Below, piece after piece: positions 10,201 to 24,424 of a stretch of 64,000 bases of DNA. The translations under genes were made by a program, and so were the position numbers. The DNA is from Gibbula magus (Eukaryota > Mollusca > Gastropoda > Trochida > Trochidae). The stretch covers positions 29,654,387 to 29,718,386 of the forward strand of contig OW388297.1 of NCBI GenBank assembly GCA_936450465.1, written 5' to 3'. The first letter of the stretch is position 1. The number at the start of each line of letters is the position of its first letter. The notes beneath the pieces are model-generated. The model was not told the DNA's origin, did not search any database, and saw only the letters and a list, made by a program, of their open reading frames with translations.

Positions 10201-13200
10201 CCTGACTTTGAAATTGGAGCTTCAATCCTCAATTTCTTAAAACTTATGAGTCATCAGAGCAGCCAAGATGATTTGCAAAGACGGCAAGGAGATTGATAAA
10301 GACGGGAGCGGAGGTGACAAACATACGTAAGAGCAGTCATAAGGATTGGTCAAGACGTCAGAACATCGGAGTTGAACATCATGCGTCTGTAGAAACAGGA
10401 GGGTTGGGCAAGTCGTCAGTACAGTCGAGATGACCTACAGCCGTCTGAGCAAACAGAAGGGTTGGGCAGATCGTCAGTACAGTCGAGATGACCTACAGCC
10501 GTCTGAGCAAAGAGAAGGGTTTGGAAAGTCGTCGGTACAGTCGAGATGACCTACAGCCGTCTGAGCAAACAGAAGGGTTGGGCAGATCGTCAGTACAGTC
10601 GAGAAAACCTACAGCCGTCTGAGCAAACAGAGGGGTTGGGAAAGTCGTCAGTACAGTCGATATAACCTACAGCCGTCTGAGCAAACAGAAAGGTTGGGAA
10701 AGTCGTCATTACAGTCGAAATGACCTTTAACCGTCTGAGCAGAGGGGTTGGGCAAGTCGTCAGTACAGTCGAGAAAACCTACAGCCGTCTGAGCAAACAT
10801 AAGGGTTGGGAAAGTCGTCAGTACAGTCGAGATGACCTAGAGCCGTCTAAGCAAACAGAAAGGTTAGGCAAGTTGTCGGTACAGTCGAGATGACCTTTAG
10901 CCGTCTGAGCAGAGGGGTTGGGCAAGTCGCCAGTACAGCCGATATGACCTACAGCTCTCTGAAGAAATAGAAGGGTTTGGAAAGTCGTCATTACAGTCGA
11001 GATGACCTACAGCCGTCTGAGCAAACAGAAAGGTTGGGCAAGTCGCCAGTACAGTCGAGAAAACCTACAGCCGTCTGAGCAAACAGAGGGGTTGGGAAAG
11101 TCGTCAGTACAGTCGAGATAACCTACAGCCGTCTGAGCAAACAGAAAGGTTGGGAAAGTCGTCATTACAGTCGAAATGACCTTTAGCCGTCTGAGCAGAG
11201 GGGCTGGGCAAGTCGTCAGTACAGTCGAGAAAACCTACAGCCGTCTGAGCAAACATAAGGGTTTGGGAAAGTCGTCAGTACAGTCGAGATGACATACAGC
11301 CGTCTGAGCGCAAACATAAGGGTTGGGCAGATCGTCAGTACAGTCGAGATGACCTTCAGCCTTCTGAGCAGAAGGGTAGGGCAAGTCGTCAGTACAGTCG
11401 AAACGACCTTTAGCCGTCTGAGCAGAGGGGTTGGGTAAGTCGTCAGTACAGTCGAGAAAACCTACAGCCGTCTGAGCAAACAGAGGGGTTGGGAAAGTCG
11501 TCAGTACAGTCGAGATGACCTACAGCCGTCTGAGCAAACAGAGGGGTTGGGAAAGTCGTCAGTACAGTCGAGATGACCTTCTGCCGTCTAAGCAAACAGA
11601 AAGGTTAGGCAAGTTGTCGGTACAGTCGAGATGACCTTTAGCCGTCTGAGCAGAGGGGTTGGGCAAGTCGTCAGTACAGCCGATATGACCTACAGCTCTC
11701 TGAAGAAATAGAAGGGTTTGGAAAGTCGTCATTACAGTCGAGATGACCTACAGCCGTCTGAGCAAACAGAGGGGTTGGGAAAGTCGTCAGTACAGTCGAG
11801 ATAACCTTCAGCCGTCTGAGCAAACAGAAAGGTTGGGAAAGTCGTCATTACAGTCGAGATGACCTACAGTCGTCTGAGCAAACAGAAGGCTTCCGAAAGT
11901 CGTCAGTAAAGTCGAAATGATCTACAGTCGTCTGAGCAAACATAAGGGTTGGGCAGGTCGTCAGTGCAGTCGAGATAACCTACAGCCATCTGAGGAAACA
12001 GGAGGGTTGGGAAAGTCGTCATTACAGTTTAGATAACCTACAGCCGTCTGAGCAAACAGAAGGTTGGGAAAGTTGTCCGTACAGTCGAGATGACTTCAGC
12101 CGTCTGAGAAGAGGGGTTGGGCAAGTCGCCAGTACAGTCGAGATGACCTACAGCCGTCTGAGCAAACAGAGAGGTTGGGAAAGTCGTCTGTACAGTCCCG
12201 ATGACCTACATCCGTCTAAGCAAACAAAAGGGATGGGAAAGTCGTCATTACAGTCGAGATGACCTACAGCCTTCTGAGCAAACAGAGGGGTTGGGAAAGT
12301 CGTCATTACAGTCGATATGACCTACAGTCGTCTGAGCAAACAGAGGGTTTGGGAAAGTCGTCAGTACAGTCGAGATGACCGTCAGCCGTCTGAGCAGAGG
12401 GGTTGGGAAAGTCGTCAGTACAGTCGAGATGACCTAGAGCCGTCTAAGCAAACAGAAAGGTTAGGCAAGTTGTCGGTACAGTCAAGATGACCTTTAGCCG
12501 TCTGAGCAGAGGGGTTGGGCAAGTCGCCAGTACAGCCGATATGACCTACAGCTCTCTGAAGAAATAGAAGGGTTTGGAAAGTCGTCATTACAGTCGAGAT
12601 GACCTACAGCCGTCTGAGCAAACAGAAAGGTTGGGCAAGTCGCCAGTACAGTCGAGAAAACCTACAGCCGTCTGAGCAAACAGAGGGTTTGGGAAAGTCG
12701 TCAGTACAGTCGAGATAACCTACAGCCGTCTGAGCAAACAGAAAGGTTGGGAAAGTCGTCATTACAGTCGAGATGACCTACAGTGGTCTGAGCAAACAGA
12801 AGGCTTCCGAAAGTCGTCAGTAAAGTCGAAATGATCTACAGTCGTCGGAGCAAACATAAGGGTTGGGCAGGTCGTCAGTGCAGTCGAGATAACCTACAGC
12901 CATCTGAGGAAACAGGAGGGTTGGGAAAGTCGTCATTACAGTCGAGATAACCTACAGCCGTCTGAGCAAACAGAAAGGTTGGGAAAGATGTCCGTACAGT
13001 CGAGATGACCTACAGCCGTCTGAGCAAACATAGAGTTTGGGAAAGTCGTCTGTACAGTCCAGATGACCTACAGCCGTCTAAGCAAACAGAAGGGATGGGA
13101 AAGTCGTCATTACAGTCGAGATGACCTACAGCCGTCTGAGCAAACAGAGGGGTTGGGCAAGTCGCCAGTACAGTCGAGATGACCTACAGCCGTCTGAGCA

Positions 13201-16200
13201 AACATAGAGGTTGGGAAAGTCGTCTGTACAGTCCAGATGACCTACAGCCGTCTAAGCAAACAGAAGGGATGGGAAAGTCGTCATTACAGTCGAGATGACC
13301 TACAGCCGTCTGAGCAAACAGAGGGTTTGGGAAAGTCGTCAGTACAGTCGAGATGACCGTCAGTCGTCTGAGCAGAAGGGTTGGGAAAGTCGTCAGTGCA
13401 GTCGAGATGACCTACAGCCGTCTGAGCAAACAGAGGGTTTGGGAAAGTCGTCAGTACAGTCGAGATGACCTACAGCCGTCTGAGCAGAGGGGTTGGGAAA
13501 GTCGTCAGTACAGTCGAGATGACCTACAGCCGTCTGAGCAAACAGAGGGGTTGGGAAAGTCGTCAGTACAGTCGAGATGACATACAGCCGTCTGAGCAAA
13601 CATAAGGGTTGGGCAGGTCGTCAGTACAGTCGAGATGACCTTCAGCCGTCTGAGCAAAGGGGTTGGGCAAGTCGTCAGTACAGTCGAGAAAACCTACAGC
13701 CGTCTGAGCAAACAGAAGGCTTCCGAAAGTCGTCAGTACAGTCGAGATAACCTACAGCCGTCTGAGCAAACAGAAGGGTTGGGAAAGTCGTCAGTACAGT
13801 CGAGATGACCTTCAGCCGTCTGAGCAGAGGGGTTGGGCAAGTCGTCAATACAGTCGATATAACCTACAGCCGTCTGAGCAAACAGAAGGGTTGGGGAAGT
13901 CGTCAGTACAGTCGAGATAACCTACAGCCGTCTGAGCAAACAGAAGGGTTGGGAAAGTCGTCAGTACAGTCGAGATACCTACAGTCGTCTGAGCAAACAG
14001 AAAGGTTGGGCAAGTCGTCAGTACAGTCGAGAAAACGTACAGCCGTCTGAGCAAACAGAGGGGTTTGGAAAGTCGTCATTACAGTCGAGATGACCTTCAG
14101 CCGTCTGAGCAGAAGGGTTGGGCAAGTCGTCAGTACAGTCGAGACGACCTTTAGCCGTCTGAGCAGAGGGGTTGGGCAAGTCGTCAGTACAGTCGAGAAA
14201 ACCTACAGCCGTCTGAGCAAACAGAGAGGTTGGGAAAGTCGTCAGTACAGTCGAGATGACCGTCAGCCGTCTGAGCTGAGGGGTTGGGAAAGTCGTCAGT
14301 GCAGTCGAGATGACCTACAGCCGTCTGAGCAAACAGAGGGGTTTGGGAAAGTCGTCAGTACAGTCGAGATGACATACAGCCGTCTGAGCGCAAACATAAG
14401 GGTTGGGCAGATCGTCAGTACAGTCGAGATGACCTTCAGCCTTCTGAGCAGAAGGGTAGGGCAAGTCGTCAGTACAGTCGAAACGACCTTTAGCCGTCTG
14501 AGCAGAGGGGTTGGGTAAGTCGTCAGTACAGTCGAGAAAACCTACAGCCGTCTGAGCAAACAGAGGGGTTGGGAAAGTCGTCAGTACAGTCGAGATGACC
14601 TACAGCCGTCTGAGCAAACAGAGGGGTTGGGAAAGTCGTCAGTACAGTCGAGATGACCTTCTGCCGTCTAAGCAAACAGAAAGGTTAGGCAAGTTGTCGG
14701 TACAGTCGAGATGACCTTTAGCCGTCTGAGCAGAGGGGTTGGGCAAGTTGTCAGTACAGCCGATATGACCTACAGCTCTCTGAAGAAATAGAAGGGTTTG
14801 GAAAGTCGTCATTACAGTCGAGATGACCTACAGCCGTCTGAGCAAACAGAGGGGTTGGGAAAGTCGTCAGTACAGTCGAGATAACCTTCAGCCGTCTGAG
14901 CAAACAGAAAGGTTGGGAAAGTCGTCATTACAGTCGAGATGACCTACAGTCGTCTGAGCAAACAGAAGGCTTCCGAAAGTCGTCAGTAAAGTCGAAATGA
15001 TCTACAGTCGTCTGAGCAAACATAAGGGTTGGGCAGGTCGTCAGTGCAGTCGAGATAACCTACAGCCATCTGAGGAAACAGGAGGGTTGGGAAGTCGTCA
15101 TTACAGTTTAGATAACCTACAGCCGTCTGAGCAAACAGAAGGTTGGGAAAGTTGTCCGTACAGTCGAGATGACTTCAGCCGTCTGAGAAGAGGGGTTGGG
15201 CAAGTCGCCAGTACAGTCGAGATGACCTACAGCCGTCTGAGCAAACAGAGAGGTTGGGAAAGTCGTCTGTACAGTCCAGATGACCTACAACCGTCTAAGC
15301 AAACAAAAGGGATGGGAAAGTCGTCATTACAGTCGAGATGACCTACAGCCTTCTGAGCAAACAGAGGGGTTGGGAAAGTCGTCATTACAGTCGATATGAC
15401 CTACAGTCGTCTGAGCAAACAGAGGGTTTGGGAAAGTCGTCAGTACAGTCGAGATGACCGTCAGCCGTCTGAGCAGAGGGGTTGGGAAAGTCGTCAGTGC
15501 AGTCGAGATGACCTACAGCCGTCTGAGCAAACAGAGGGGTTGGGAAAGTCGTCAGTACAGTCGAAATGACATACAGCCGTCTGAGCGCAAACATAAGGGT
15601 TGGGCAGGTCGTCAGTACAGTCGAGGTAACCTACAGCCGTCTGAGCAAACAGAAAGGTTGGGCAGGTCGTCAGTGCAGTCGAGATAACCTACAGCCATCT
15701 GAGGAAACAGGAGGGTTGGGAAAGTCGTCATTACAGTCGAGATAACCTACAGCCGTCTGAGCAAACAGAAAGGTTGGGAAAGTTGTCCGTACAGTCGAGA
15801 TGACCTACAGCCGTCTGAGCAAACATAGAGTTTTGGAAAGTCGTCTGTACAGTCCAGATGACCTACAGCCATCTAAGCAAACAGAAGGGATGGGAAAGTC
15901 GTCATTACAGTCGAGATGACCTACAGCCGTCTGAGCAAACAGAGGGGTTGGGCAAGTCGCCAGTACAGTCGAGATGACCTACGGCCGTCTGAGCAAACAT
16001 AGAGTTTGGGAAAGTCGTCTGTACAGTCCAGATGACCTACAGCCGTCTAAGCAAACAGAAGGGATGGGAAAGTCGTCATTACAGTCGAGATGACCTACAG
16101 CCGTCTGAGCAAACAGAGGGGTTGGGAAAGTCGTCAGTACAGTCGATATGACCTACAGTCGTCTGAGCAAACAGAGGGTTTGGGAAAGTCGTCAGTACAG

Positions 16201-19200
16201 TCGAGATGACCGTCAGCCGTCTGAGCAGAGGGGTTGGGAAAGTCGTCAGTGCAGTCGAGATGACCTACAGCCGTCTGAGCAAACAGAGGGGTTGGGAAAG
16301 TCGTCAGTACAGTCGAAATGACATACAGCCGTCTGAGCGCAAACATAAGGGTTGGGCAGGTCGTCAGTACAGTCGAGGTAACCTACAGCCGTCTGAGCAA
16401 ACAGAAAGGTTGGGCAGGTCGTCAGTGCAGTCGAGATAACCTACAGCCATCTGAGGAAACAGGAGGGTTGGGAAAGTCGTCATTACAGTCGAGATGACCT
16501 ACAGCCGTCTGAGCAAACAGAAAGGTTGGGAAAGTTGTCCGTACAGTCGAGATGACCTACAGCCGTCTGAGCAAACATAGAGTTTTGGAAAGTCGTCTGT
16601 ACAGTCCAGATGACCTACAGCCATCTAAGCAAACAGAAGGGATGGGAAAGTCGTCATTACAGTCGAGATGACCTACAGCCGTCTGAGCAAACAGAGGGGT
16701 TGGGCAAGTCGCCAGTACAGTCGAGATGACCTACGGCCGTCTGAGCAAACATAGAGTTTGGGAAAGTCGTCTGTACAGTCCAGATGACCTACAGCCGTCT
16801 AAGCAAACAGAAGGGATGGGAAAGTCGTCATTACAGTCGAGATGACCTACAGCCGTCTGAGCAAACAGAGGGGTTGGGAAAGTCGTCAGTACAGTCGAGA
16901 TGACCTTCAGCCGTCTAAGCAAACAGAAAGGTTAGGCAAGTTGTCGGTACAGTCGAGATGACCTTTAGCCGTCTGAGCAGAGGGGTTGGGCAAGTTGTCA
17001 GTACAGCCGATATGACCTACAGCTCTCTGAAGAAATAGAAGGGTTTGGAAAGTCGTCATTACAGTCGAGATGACCTACAGCCGTCTGAGCAAACAGAGGG
17101 GTTGGGAAAGTCGTCAGTACAGTCGAGATAACCTTCAGCCGTCTGAGCAAACAGAAAGGTTGGGAAAGTCGTCATTACAGTCGAGATGACCTACAGTCGT
17201 CTGAGCAAACAGAAGGCTTCCGAAAGTCGTCAGTAAAGTCGAAATGATCTACAGTCGTCTGAGCAAACATAAGGGTTGGGCAGGTCGTCAGTGCAGTCGA
17301 GATAACCTACAGCCATCTGAGGAAACAGGAGGGTTGGGAAAGTCGTCATTACAGTTTAGATAACCTACAGCCGTCTGAGCAAACAGAAGGTTGGGAAAGT
17401 TGTCCGTACAGTCGAGATGACTTCAGCCGTCTGAGAAGAGGGGTTGGGCAAGTCGCCAGTACAGTCGAGATGACCTACAGCCGTCTGAGCAAACAGAGAG
17501 GTTGGGAAAGTCGTCTGTACAGTCCAGATGACCTACAACCGTCTAAGCAAACAAAAGGGATGGGAAAGTCGTCATTACAGTCGAGATGACCTACAGCCTT
17601 CTGAGCAAACAGAGGGGTTGGGAAAGTCGTCATTACAGTCGATATGACCTACAGTCGTCTGAGCAAACAGAGGGTTTGGGAAAGTCGTCAGTACAGTCGA
17701 GATGACCGTCAGCCGTCTGAGCAGAGGGGTTGGGAAAGTCGTCAGTGCAGTCGAGATGACCTACAGCCGTCTGAGCAAACAGAGGGGTTGGGAAAGTCGT
17801 CAGTACAGTCGAAATGACATACAGCCGTCTGAGCGCAAACATAAGGGTTGGGCAGGTCGTCAGTACAGTCGAGGTAACCTACAGCCGTCTGAGCAAACAG
17901 AAAGGTTGGGCAGGTCGTCAGTGCAGTCGAGATAACCTACAGCCATCTGAGGAAACAGGAGGGTTGGGAAAGTCGTCATTACAGTCGAGATAACCTACAG
18001 CCGTCTGAGCAAACAGAAAGGTTGGGAAAGTAGTCAGTACAGTCGAGATGACCTACAGCCGTCTGAGCAAACATAGAGTTTTGGAAAGTCGTCTGTACAG
18101 TCCAGATGACCTACAGCCATCTAAGCAAACAGAAGGGATGGGAAAGTCGTCATTACAGTCGAGATGACCTACAGCCGTCTGAGCAAACAGAGGGGTTGGG
18201 CAAGTCGCCAGTACAGTCGAGATGACCTACGGCCGTCTGAGCAAACATAGAGTTTGGGAAAGTCGTCTGTACAGTCCAGATGACCTACAGCCGTCTAAGC
18301 AAACAGAAGGGATGGGAAAGTCGTCATTACAGTCGAGATGACCTACAGCCGTCTGAGCAAACAGAGGGGTTGGGAAAGTCGTCAGTACAGTCGAGATGAC
18401 CTTCAGCCGTCTAAGCAAACAGAAAGGTTAGGCAAGTTGTCGGTACAGTCGAGATGACCTTTAGCCGTCTGAGCAGAGGGGTTGGGCAAGTCGTCAGTAC
18501 AGCCGATATGACCTACAGCTCTCTGAAGAAATAGAAGGGTTTGGAAAGTCGTCATTACAGTTGAGATGACCTACAGCCGTCTGAGCAAACAGAGGGGTTG
18601 GGAAAGTCGTCAGTACAGTCGAGATAACCTTCAGCCGTCTGAGCAAACAGAAAGGTTGGGAAAGTCGTCATTACAGTCGAGATGACCTACAGTCGTCTGA
18701 ACAAACAGAAGGCTTCCGAAAGTCGTCAGTAAAGTCGAAATGATCTACAGTCGTCTGAGCAAACATAAGGGTTGGGCAGGTCGTCAGTGCAGTCGAGATA
18801 ACCTACAGCCATCTGAGGAAACAGGAGGGTTGGGAAAGTCGTCATTACAGTTGAGATAACCTACAGCCGTCTGAGCAAACAGAAAGGTTGGGAAAGTTGT
18901 CCGTACAGTCGAGATGACTTCAGCCGTCTGAGAAGAGGGGTTGGGCAAGTCGCCAGTACAGTCGAGATGACCTACAGCCGTCTGAGCAAACAGAGAGGTT
19001 GGGAAAGTCGTCTGTACAGTCCAGATGACCTACAACCGTCTAAGCAAACAGAAGGGATGGGAAAGTCGTCATTACAGTCGAGATGACCTACAGCCTTCTG
19101 AACAAACAGAGGGGTTGGGAAAGTCGTCATTACAGTCGATATGACCTACAGTCGTCTGAGCAAACAGAGGGTTTGGGAAAGTCGTCAGTACAGTCGAGAT

Positions 19201-22200
19201 GACCGTCAGCCGTCTGAGCAGAGGGGTTGGGAAAGTCGTCAGTGCAGTCGAGATGACCTACAGCCGTCTGAGCAAACAGAGGGGTTGGGAAAGTCGTCAG
19301 TACAGTCGAGATGACCTACAGCCGTCTGAGCAAACAGAAGGGTTGGGCAGATCGTCAGTACAGTCGAGATGACCTACAGCCGTCTGAGCAAAAAGGGTTT
19401 GGAAAGTCGTCGGTACAGTCGAGATGACCTACAGCCGTCTGAGCAAACAGAAGGCTTGGGCAGATCGTCAGTACAGTCGAGATGACCTACAGCCGTCTGA
19501 GCAAAGAGAAGGGTTTGGAAAGTCGTCGGTACAGTCGAGATGACCTTTAGCCGTCTGAGCAGAGGGGTTGGGCAAGTCGTCAGTACAGTCGAGAAAACCT
19601 ACAGCCGTCTGAGCAAACAGAAGGGTTGGGAAAGTCGTCACTACAGTCGAGATGACCTACAGCCGTCTAAACAAACAGAAAGGTTAGGCAAGTCGTCGGT
19701 ACAGTCGAGATGACCTTTAGCCGTCTGAGCAGAGGGGTTGGGCAAGTCGTCAGTACAGCCGATATGACCTACAGCTCTCTGAAGAAATAGAAGGGTTTGG
19801 AAAGTCGTCATTACAGTCGAGATGACCTACAGCCGTCTGAGCAAACAGAAAGGTTGGGCAAGTCGTCAGTACAGTCGAGAAAACCTACAGCCGTCTGAGC
19901 AAACAGAGGGGTTGGGAAAGTCGTCAGTACAGTCGAGATAACCTTCAGCCGTCTGAGCAAACAGAAAGGTTGGGAAAATCGTCATTACAGTCGAGATGAC
20001 CTACAGTCGTCTGAGCAAACAGAAGGCTTCCAAAAGTCGCCAGTAAAGTCGAAATGATCTACATTCGTCTGAGCAAACATAAGGGTTGGGCAGGTCGTCA
20101 GTGCAGTCGAGATAACCTACAGCCATCTGAGGAAACAGGAGGGTTGGGAAAGTCGTCAGTACAGTTGAGATAACCTACAGCCGTCTGAGCAAACAGAAAG
20201 GTTGGGCAAGTGTCCGTACAGTCGAGATGACCTTCAGCCGTCTGAGAAGAGGGGTTGGGCAAGTCGCCAGTACAGTCTAGATGACCTTCAGCCGTCTGAG
20301 CAAACAGAGAGGTTGGGAAAGTCGTTTGTACAGTCCAGATGACCTACAACCGTCTTAGCAAACAGAAGTGATGGGAAAGTCGTCATTACAGTCGAGATGA
20401 CCTACAGCCTTCTGAGCAAACAGAGGGGTTGGGAAAGTCGTCATTACAGTCGAGATGACCGTCAGCCGTCTGAGCAGAGGGGTTGGGAAAGTCGTCAGTG
20501 CAATCGAGATGACCTACAGCCGTCTGAGCGCAAACATAAGGGTTGGGCAGATCGTCAGTGCAGTCGAGATGACCTACAGCCGTCTGAGCAAAGAGAAGGG
20601 TTTGGAAAGTCGTCGGTACAGTCGAGGTGACCTTTAGCCGTCTGAGCAGAGGGGTTGGGCAAGTCGTCAGTACAGTCGAGAAAACCTACAGCCGTCTGAG
20701 CAAACAAAAGGGTTGGGAAAGTCGTCAGTACAGTCGAGATGACCTTCAGCCGTCTAAGCAAACAGAAAGGTTAGGCAAGTCGTCGGTACAGTCGAGATGA
20801 CCTTTAGCCGTCTGAGCAGAGGGGTTGGGCAAGTCGTCAGTACAGCCGATATGACCTACAGCTCTCTGAAGAAATAGAAGGGTTTGGAAAGTCGTCATTA
20901 CATTCGAGATGACCTACAGCCGTCTGAGCAAACAGAAAGGTTGGGCATGTCGTCAGTACAGTCGAGAAAACCTACAGCCGTCTGAGCAAACAGAGGGGTT
21001 GGGAAAGTCGTCAGTACAGTCGAGATAACCTACAGCCGTCTGAGCAAACAGAAAGGTTGGGAAAGTCGTCATTACAGTCGAGATGACCAACAGTCGTCTG
21101 AGCATACAGAAGGCTTCCGAAAGTCGTCAGTAAAGTCTAAATGAGCTACAGTCGTCTGAGCAAACATAAGGGTTGGGCAGGTCGCCAGTGCAGTCGAGAT
21201 AACCTACAGCCATCTGAGGAAACAGGAGGGTTGGGAAAGTCGTCATTACAGTCGAGATAACCTACAGCCGTCTGAGCAAACAGAAAGGTTCGGAAAGTTG
21301 TCCGTACAGTCGAGATGACCTACAGCCGTCTGAGTAAACATAGAGGTTGGGAAAGTCGTCTGTACAGTCCAGATGACCTACAACCGTCTAAGCAAACAGA
21401 AGGGATGGGAAAGTCGTCATTACAGTCGAGATGACCTACAGCCGTCTGAGCAAACAGAGGGGTTGGGCAAGTCGCCAGTACTGTCGAGATGACCTACAGC
21501 CGTCTGAGCAAACATAGATGTTGGGAAAGTCGTCTGTACAGTCCAGATGACCTACAGCCGTCTAAGCAAACAGAAGGGATGGGAAAGTCGTCATTACAGT
21601 CGAGATGACCTACAGCCGTCTGAGCAAACAGAGGGTTTGGGAAAGTCGTCAGTACAGGCGAGATGACCGTTAGCCGTCTGAGCAGAGGGGTTGGGAAAGT
21701 CGTCAGTGCAGTCGAGATGACCTACAGCCGTCTGAGCAAACAGAGGGGTTGGGAAAGTCGTCAGTACAGTCGAGATGACATACAGCCGTCTGAGCGCAAA
21801 CATAAGGGTTGGGCAGGTCGTCAGTACAGTCGAGATGACCTTCAGCCGTCTGAGCAGAGGGGTTGGGCAAGTCGTCAGTACAGTCGAGAAAACCTACAGC
21901 CGTCTGAGCAAACAGAAGGCTTCCGAAAGTCGTCAGTACAGTCGAGATAACCTACAGCCGTCTGAGCAAACAGAAGGGTTGGGAAAGTCGTCAGTACAGT
22001 CGAGATGACCTTCAGCCGTCTGAGCAGAGGGGTTGGGCAAGTCGTCAGTACAGTCGAGGTAACCTACAGCCGTCTGAGCAAACAGAAAGGTTGGGCAAGT
22101 CGTCAGTACAGTCGAGAAAACCTACAGCCGTCTGAGCAAAGAGAGGGGTTGGGAAAGTCGTCAGTACAGTCGATATGACCTACAGCCGTCTGAGCAAACA

Positions 22201-23665
22201 GAGGGTTTGGGAAAGTCGTCAGTACAGTCGAGATGACCGTCAGCCGTCTGAGCAGAGGGGTTGGGAAAGTCGTCAGTACAGTCGAGATGACCTACAGCCG
22301 TCTGAGCAAACAGAGGGGTTGGGAAAGTCGTCAGTACAGTCGAGATGACATACAGCCGTCTGAGCAAACATAAGGGTTGGGCAGGTCGTCAGTACAGTCG
22401 AGATGACCTTCAGCCGTCTGAGCAGAGGGGTTGGGCAAGTCGTCAGTACAGTCGAGAAAACCTACAGCCGTCTGAGCAAACAGAAGGCTTCCGAAAGTCG
22501 TCAGTACAGTCGAGATAACCTACAGCCGTCTGAGCAAACAGAAGGGTTGGGAAAGTCGTCAGTACAGTCGAGATGACCTTCAGTCGTCTGAGCAGAGGGG
22601 TTGGGCAAGTCGTCAATACAGTCGATATAACCTACAGCCGTCTGAGCAAACAGAAGGGTTGGGAAAGTCGTCAGTACAGTCGAGATAACCTACAGCCGTC
22701 TGAGCAAACAGAAGGGTTGGGAAAGTCGTCAGTACAGTCGAGATATCCTACAGCCGTCTGAGCAAACAGAAAGGTTGGGCAAGTCGTCAGTACAGTCGAG
22801 AAAACCTACAGCCGTCTGAGCAAACAGAGGGGTTGGGAAAGTCGTCATTACAGTCGAGATGACCTTCAGCCGTCTGAGCAGAAGGGTTGGGCAAGTCGTC
22901 AGTACAGTCGAGACGACCTTTAGCCGTCTGAGCAGAGGGGTTGGGCAAGTCGTCAGTACAGTCAAGAAAACCTACAGCCGTCTGAGCAAACAGAGGGGTT
23001 GGGAAAGTCGTCAGTACAGTCGAGATGACCTACAGCCGTCTGAGCAAACAGAGGGGTTTGGAAAGTCGTCAGTACAGTCGAGATGACCTTCAGCCGTCTG
23101 AGCAAACAGAAGGGTTGGGAAAGTCGTCAGTACAGTCGAGATGACCTACAGCCGTCTGAGCAAACAGAAGGGTTGGGCAGGTCGTCAGTGCAGTCGAGAT
23201 GACCTACAGCCATCTAAGCAAACAGAAGGGTTGGGCAGGTTGTCAGTACAGTCGAGATGACCTACAGCCGTCTGAGCAAACAGAAGGGTTGGGAAAGTCG
23301 TCAGTACAGTCGAGATGACTTACAGCCGTCTGAGCAAACAGGTGGAACAACCAAGACTTCAGCATATCGGAGATGACCAACATACATCAGAGCAGCAGAG
23401 AGGATTGGTCAAGACGTCAGCAAAGCGGAGATGACCAACATACATTAGAAACGCTAAGAGGATTGGTCAAGACGTCAGCAAAGAGGAGATAACCAACATA
23501 TATCATCAGAGCAGTCAGGTTAGCCAAGCCGTCAGAATAGTAGAGTTCACCTTCAACTGAAGAACGAACAAGTGGATCAGCCAAGATGTCAGCACAGCAA
23601 CAGAACCGTTTACATCGAGAGACGACAGAAGGGGAACCAAACAGCTGACAGTAGACTGTATTCTG
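10200..23665. repeat. 13-kb satellite array of 54/58-bp monomers with higher-order repeats
   Basis: The consensus monomer is 58 bp, running GACCTACAGCCGTCTGAGCA, AACAGAAGGGTTGGGAAAGT, CGTCAGTACAGTCGAGAT. A second class of 54 bp lacks AAAC (GAGCAGAGGGGTTGGG), and rarer variants carry an extra CG (GAGCGCAAACATAAGG). Roughly 230 monomers run without unique interruptions from about 10380 to 23340. Diverged 58-bp monomers (GACCAACATACATCAGAGCA) form both edges, at 10200-10380 and 23340-23665. Higher-order periods are visible: about 750 bp (15454 to 16206), 1496 bp (16206 to 17702), 3080 bp (11290 to 14370) and 8768 bp (13805 to 22573). Reading frames inside are by-products of 54- and 58-bp periods and are not called genes. 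Confidence 0.95.
15385..18420. repeat. Most homogenised higher-order repeat block inside the satellite
   Basis: Three stretches starting at 15454, 16206 and 17702 are near-identical over at least 234 bp. A second marker recurs at 16731 and 18227. This gives a 752-bp step followed by a 1496-bp step, so a half-unit of 13 monomers was duplicated within a full unit of about 26 monomers. The near-identity implies recent unequal exchange. Confidence 0.8.
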
Positions 23666-24424
23666 TGAGGTCATCAGTTACTCGTTATTAGTTCGATTAT
23701 CCTGCATTTATTTTGCATTCTTGAAACAAAGGACAGAGCAAAATTAACCCAAGTAAAATATTCTATTTCTAAGCTATATATTCCAAGGAAGGAGTTACAC
23801 AGAGAATGGAATACGATTGATTGACGAAACACCTTTAACGTTCCATTGATAAATAATTGATTTTAAAATGGAAACATGGATCATTCTAGAAAAAATAGAT
23901 ATTAACGATATTACAACTTAGATCTTTCAAAATACAGTAAATTATCTATAATGTCTGTGTTACTTTGGTGTACAATATGTTGTTTTATTTTCAAATTTAC
24001 CAACAATATCCCAAGGAATCGCTATCCAGGGGGTTCTCTCAAGTAATATCGACATTCAGTAACAACTCCTGTAAATATACATGACGTTCACAATTAATGT
24101 GTCACAGTTCAAATTTGTTGATCCTCTTGAGATAATATTCGTTAGTTATATAATATGCATTTGTTGTAGATTTGACCTTGTTGTCAACCCTTAATGCTTT
24201 TAAAAGATTGAAATGGAAACCAATGCACTTGCCGTTCGTGCTACTAGTTGGGCACATTAATAAATTTATTTAAATAAATTCAGTGGTTAGATATCACTAG
24301 CTACTGACTCGAAATTTATTATTTAAAAAAATATTTATTGTTCGTTTACGTTTTATTTTAATTACACAATGGGTATTATCGAGAATATTCAAGTCGGTAC
24401 TGGAAAGGAAAGGATGCCTTCGTG
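23666..24424. other. AT-rich spacer
   Basis: Unique-looking AT-rich sequence between the satellite edge and the next mobile element. No exon or RNA gene was recognised. Confidence 0.4.

Noticed and set aside
10380..23340. Dozens of 60-142-residue frames with SRLSRGVGQVVSTVE or AQTAVGHLDCTDDFP repeats
   Set aside because: They arise mechanically from 54- and 58-bp satellite monomers, appear on both strands, and have no splice sites or conserved termini.
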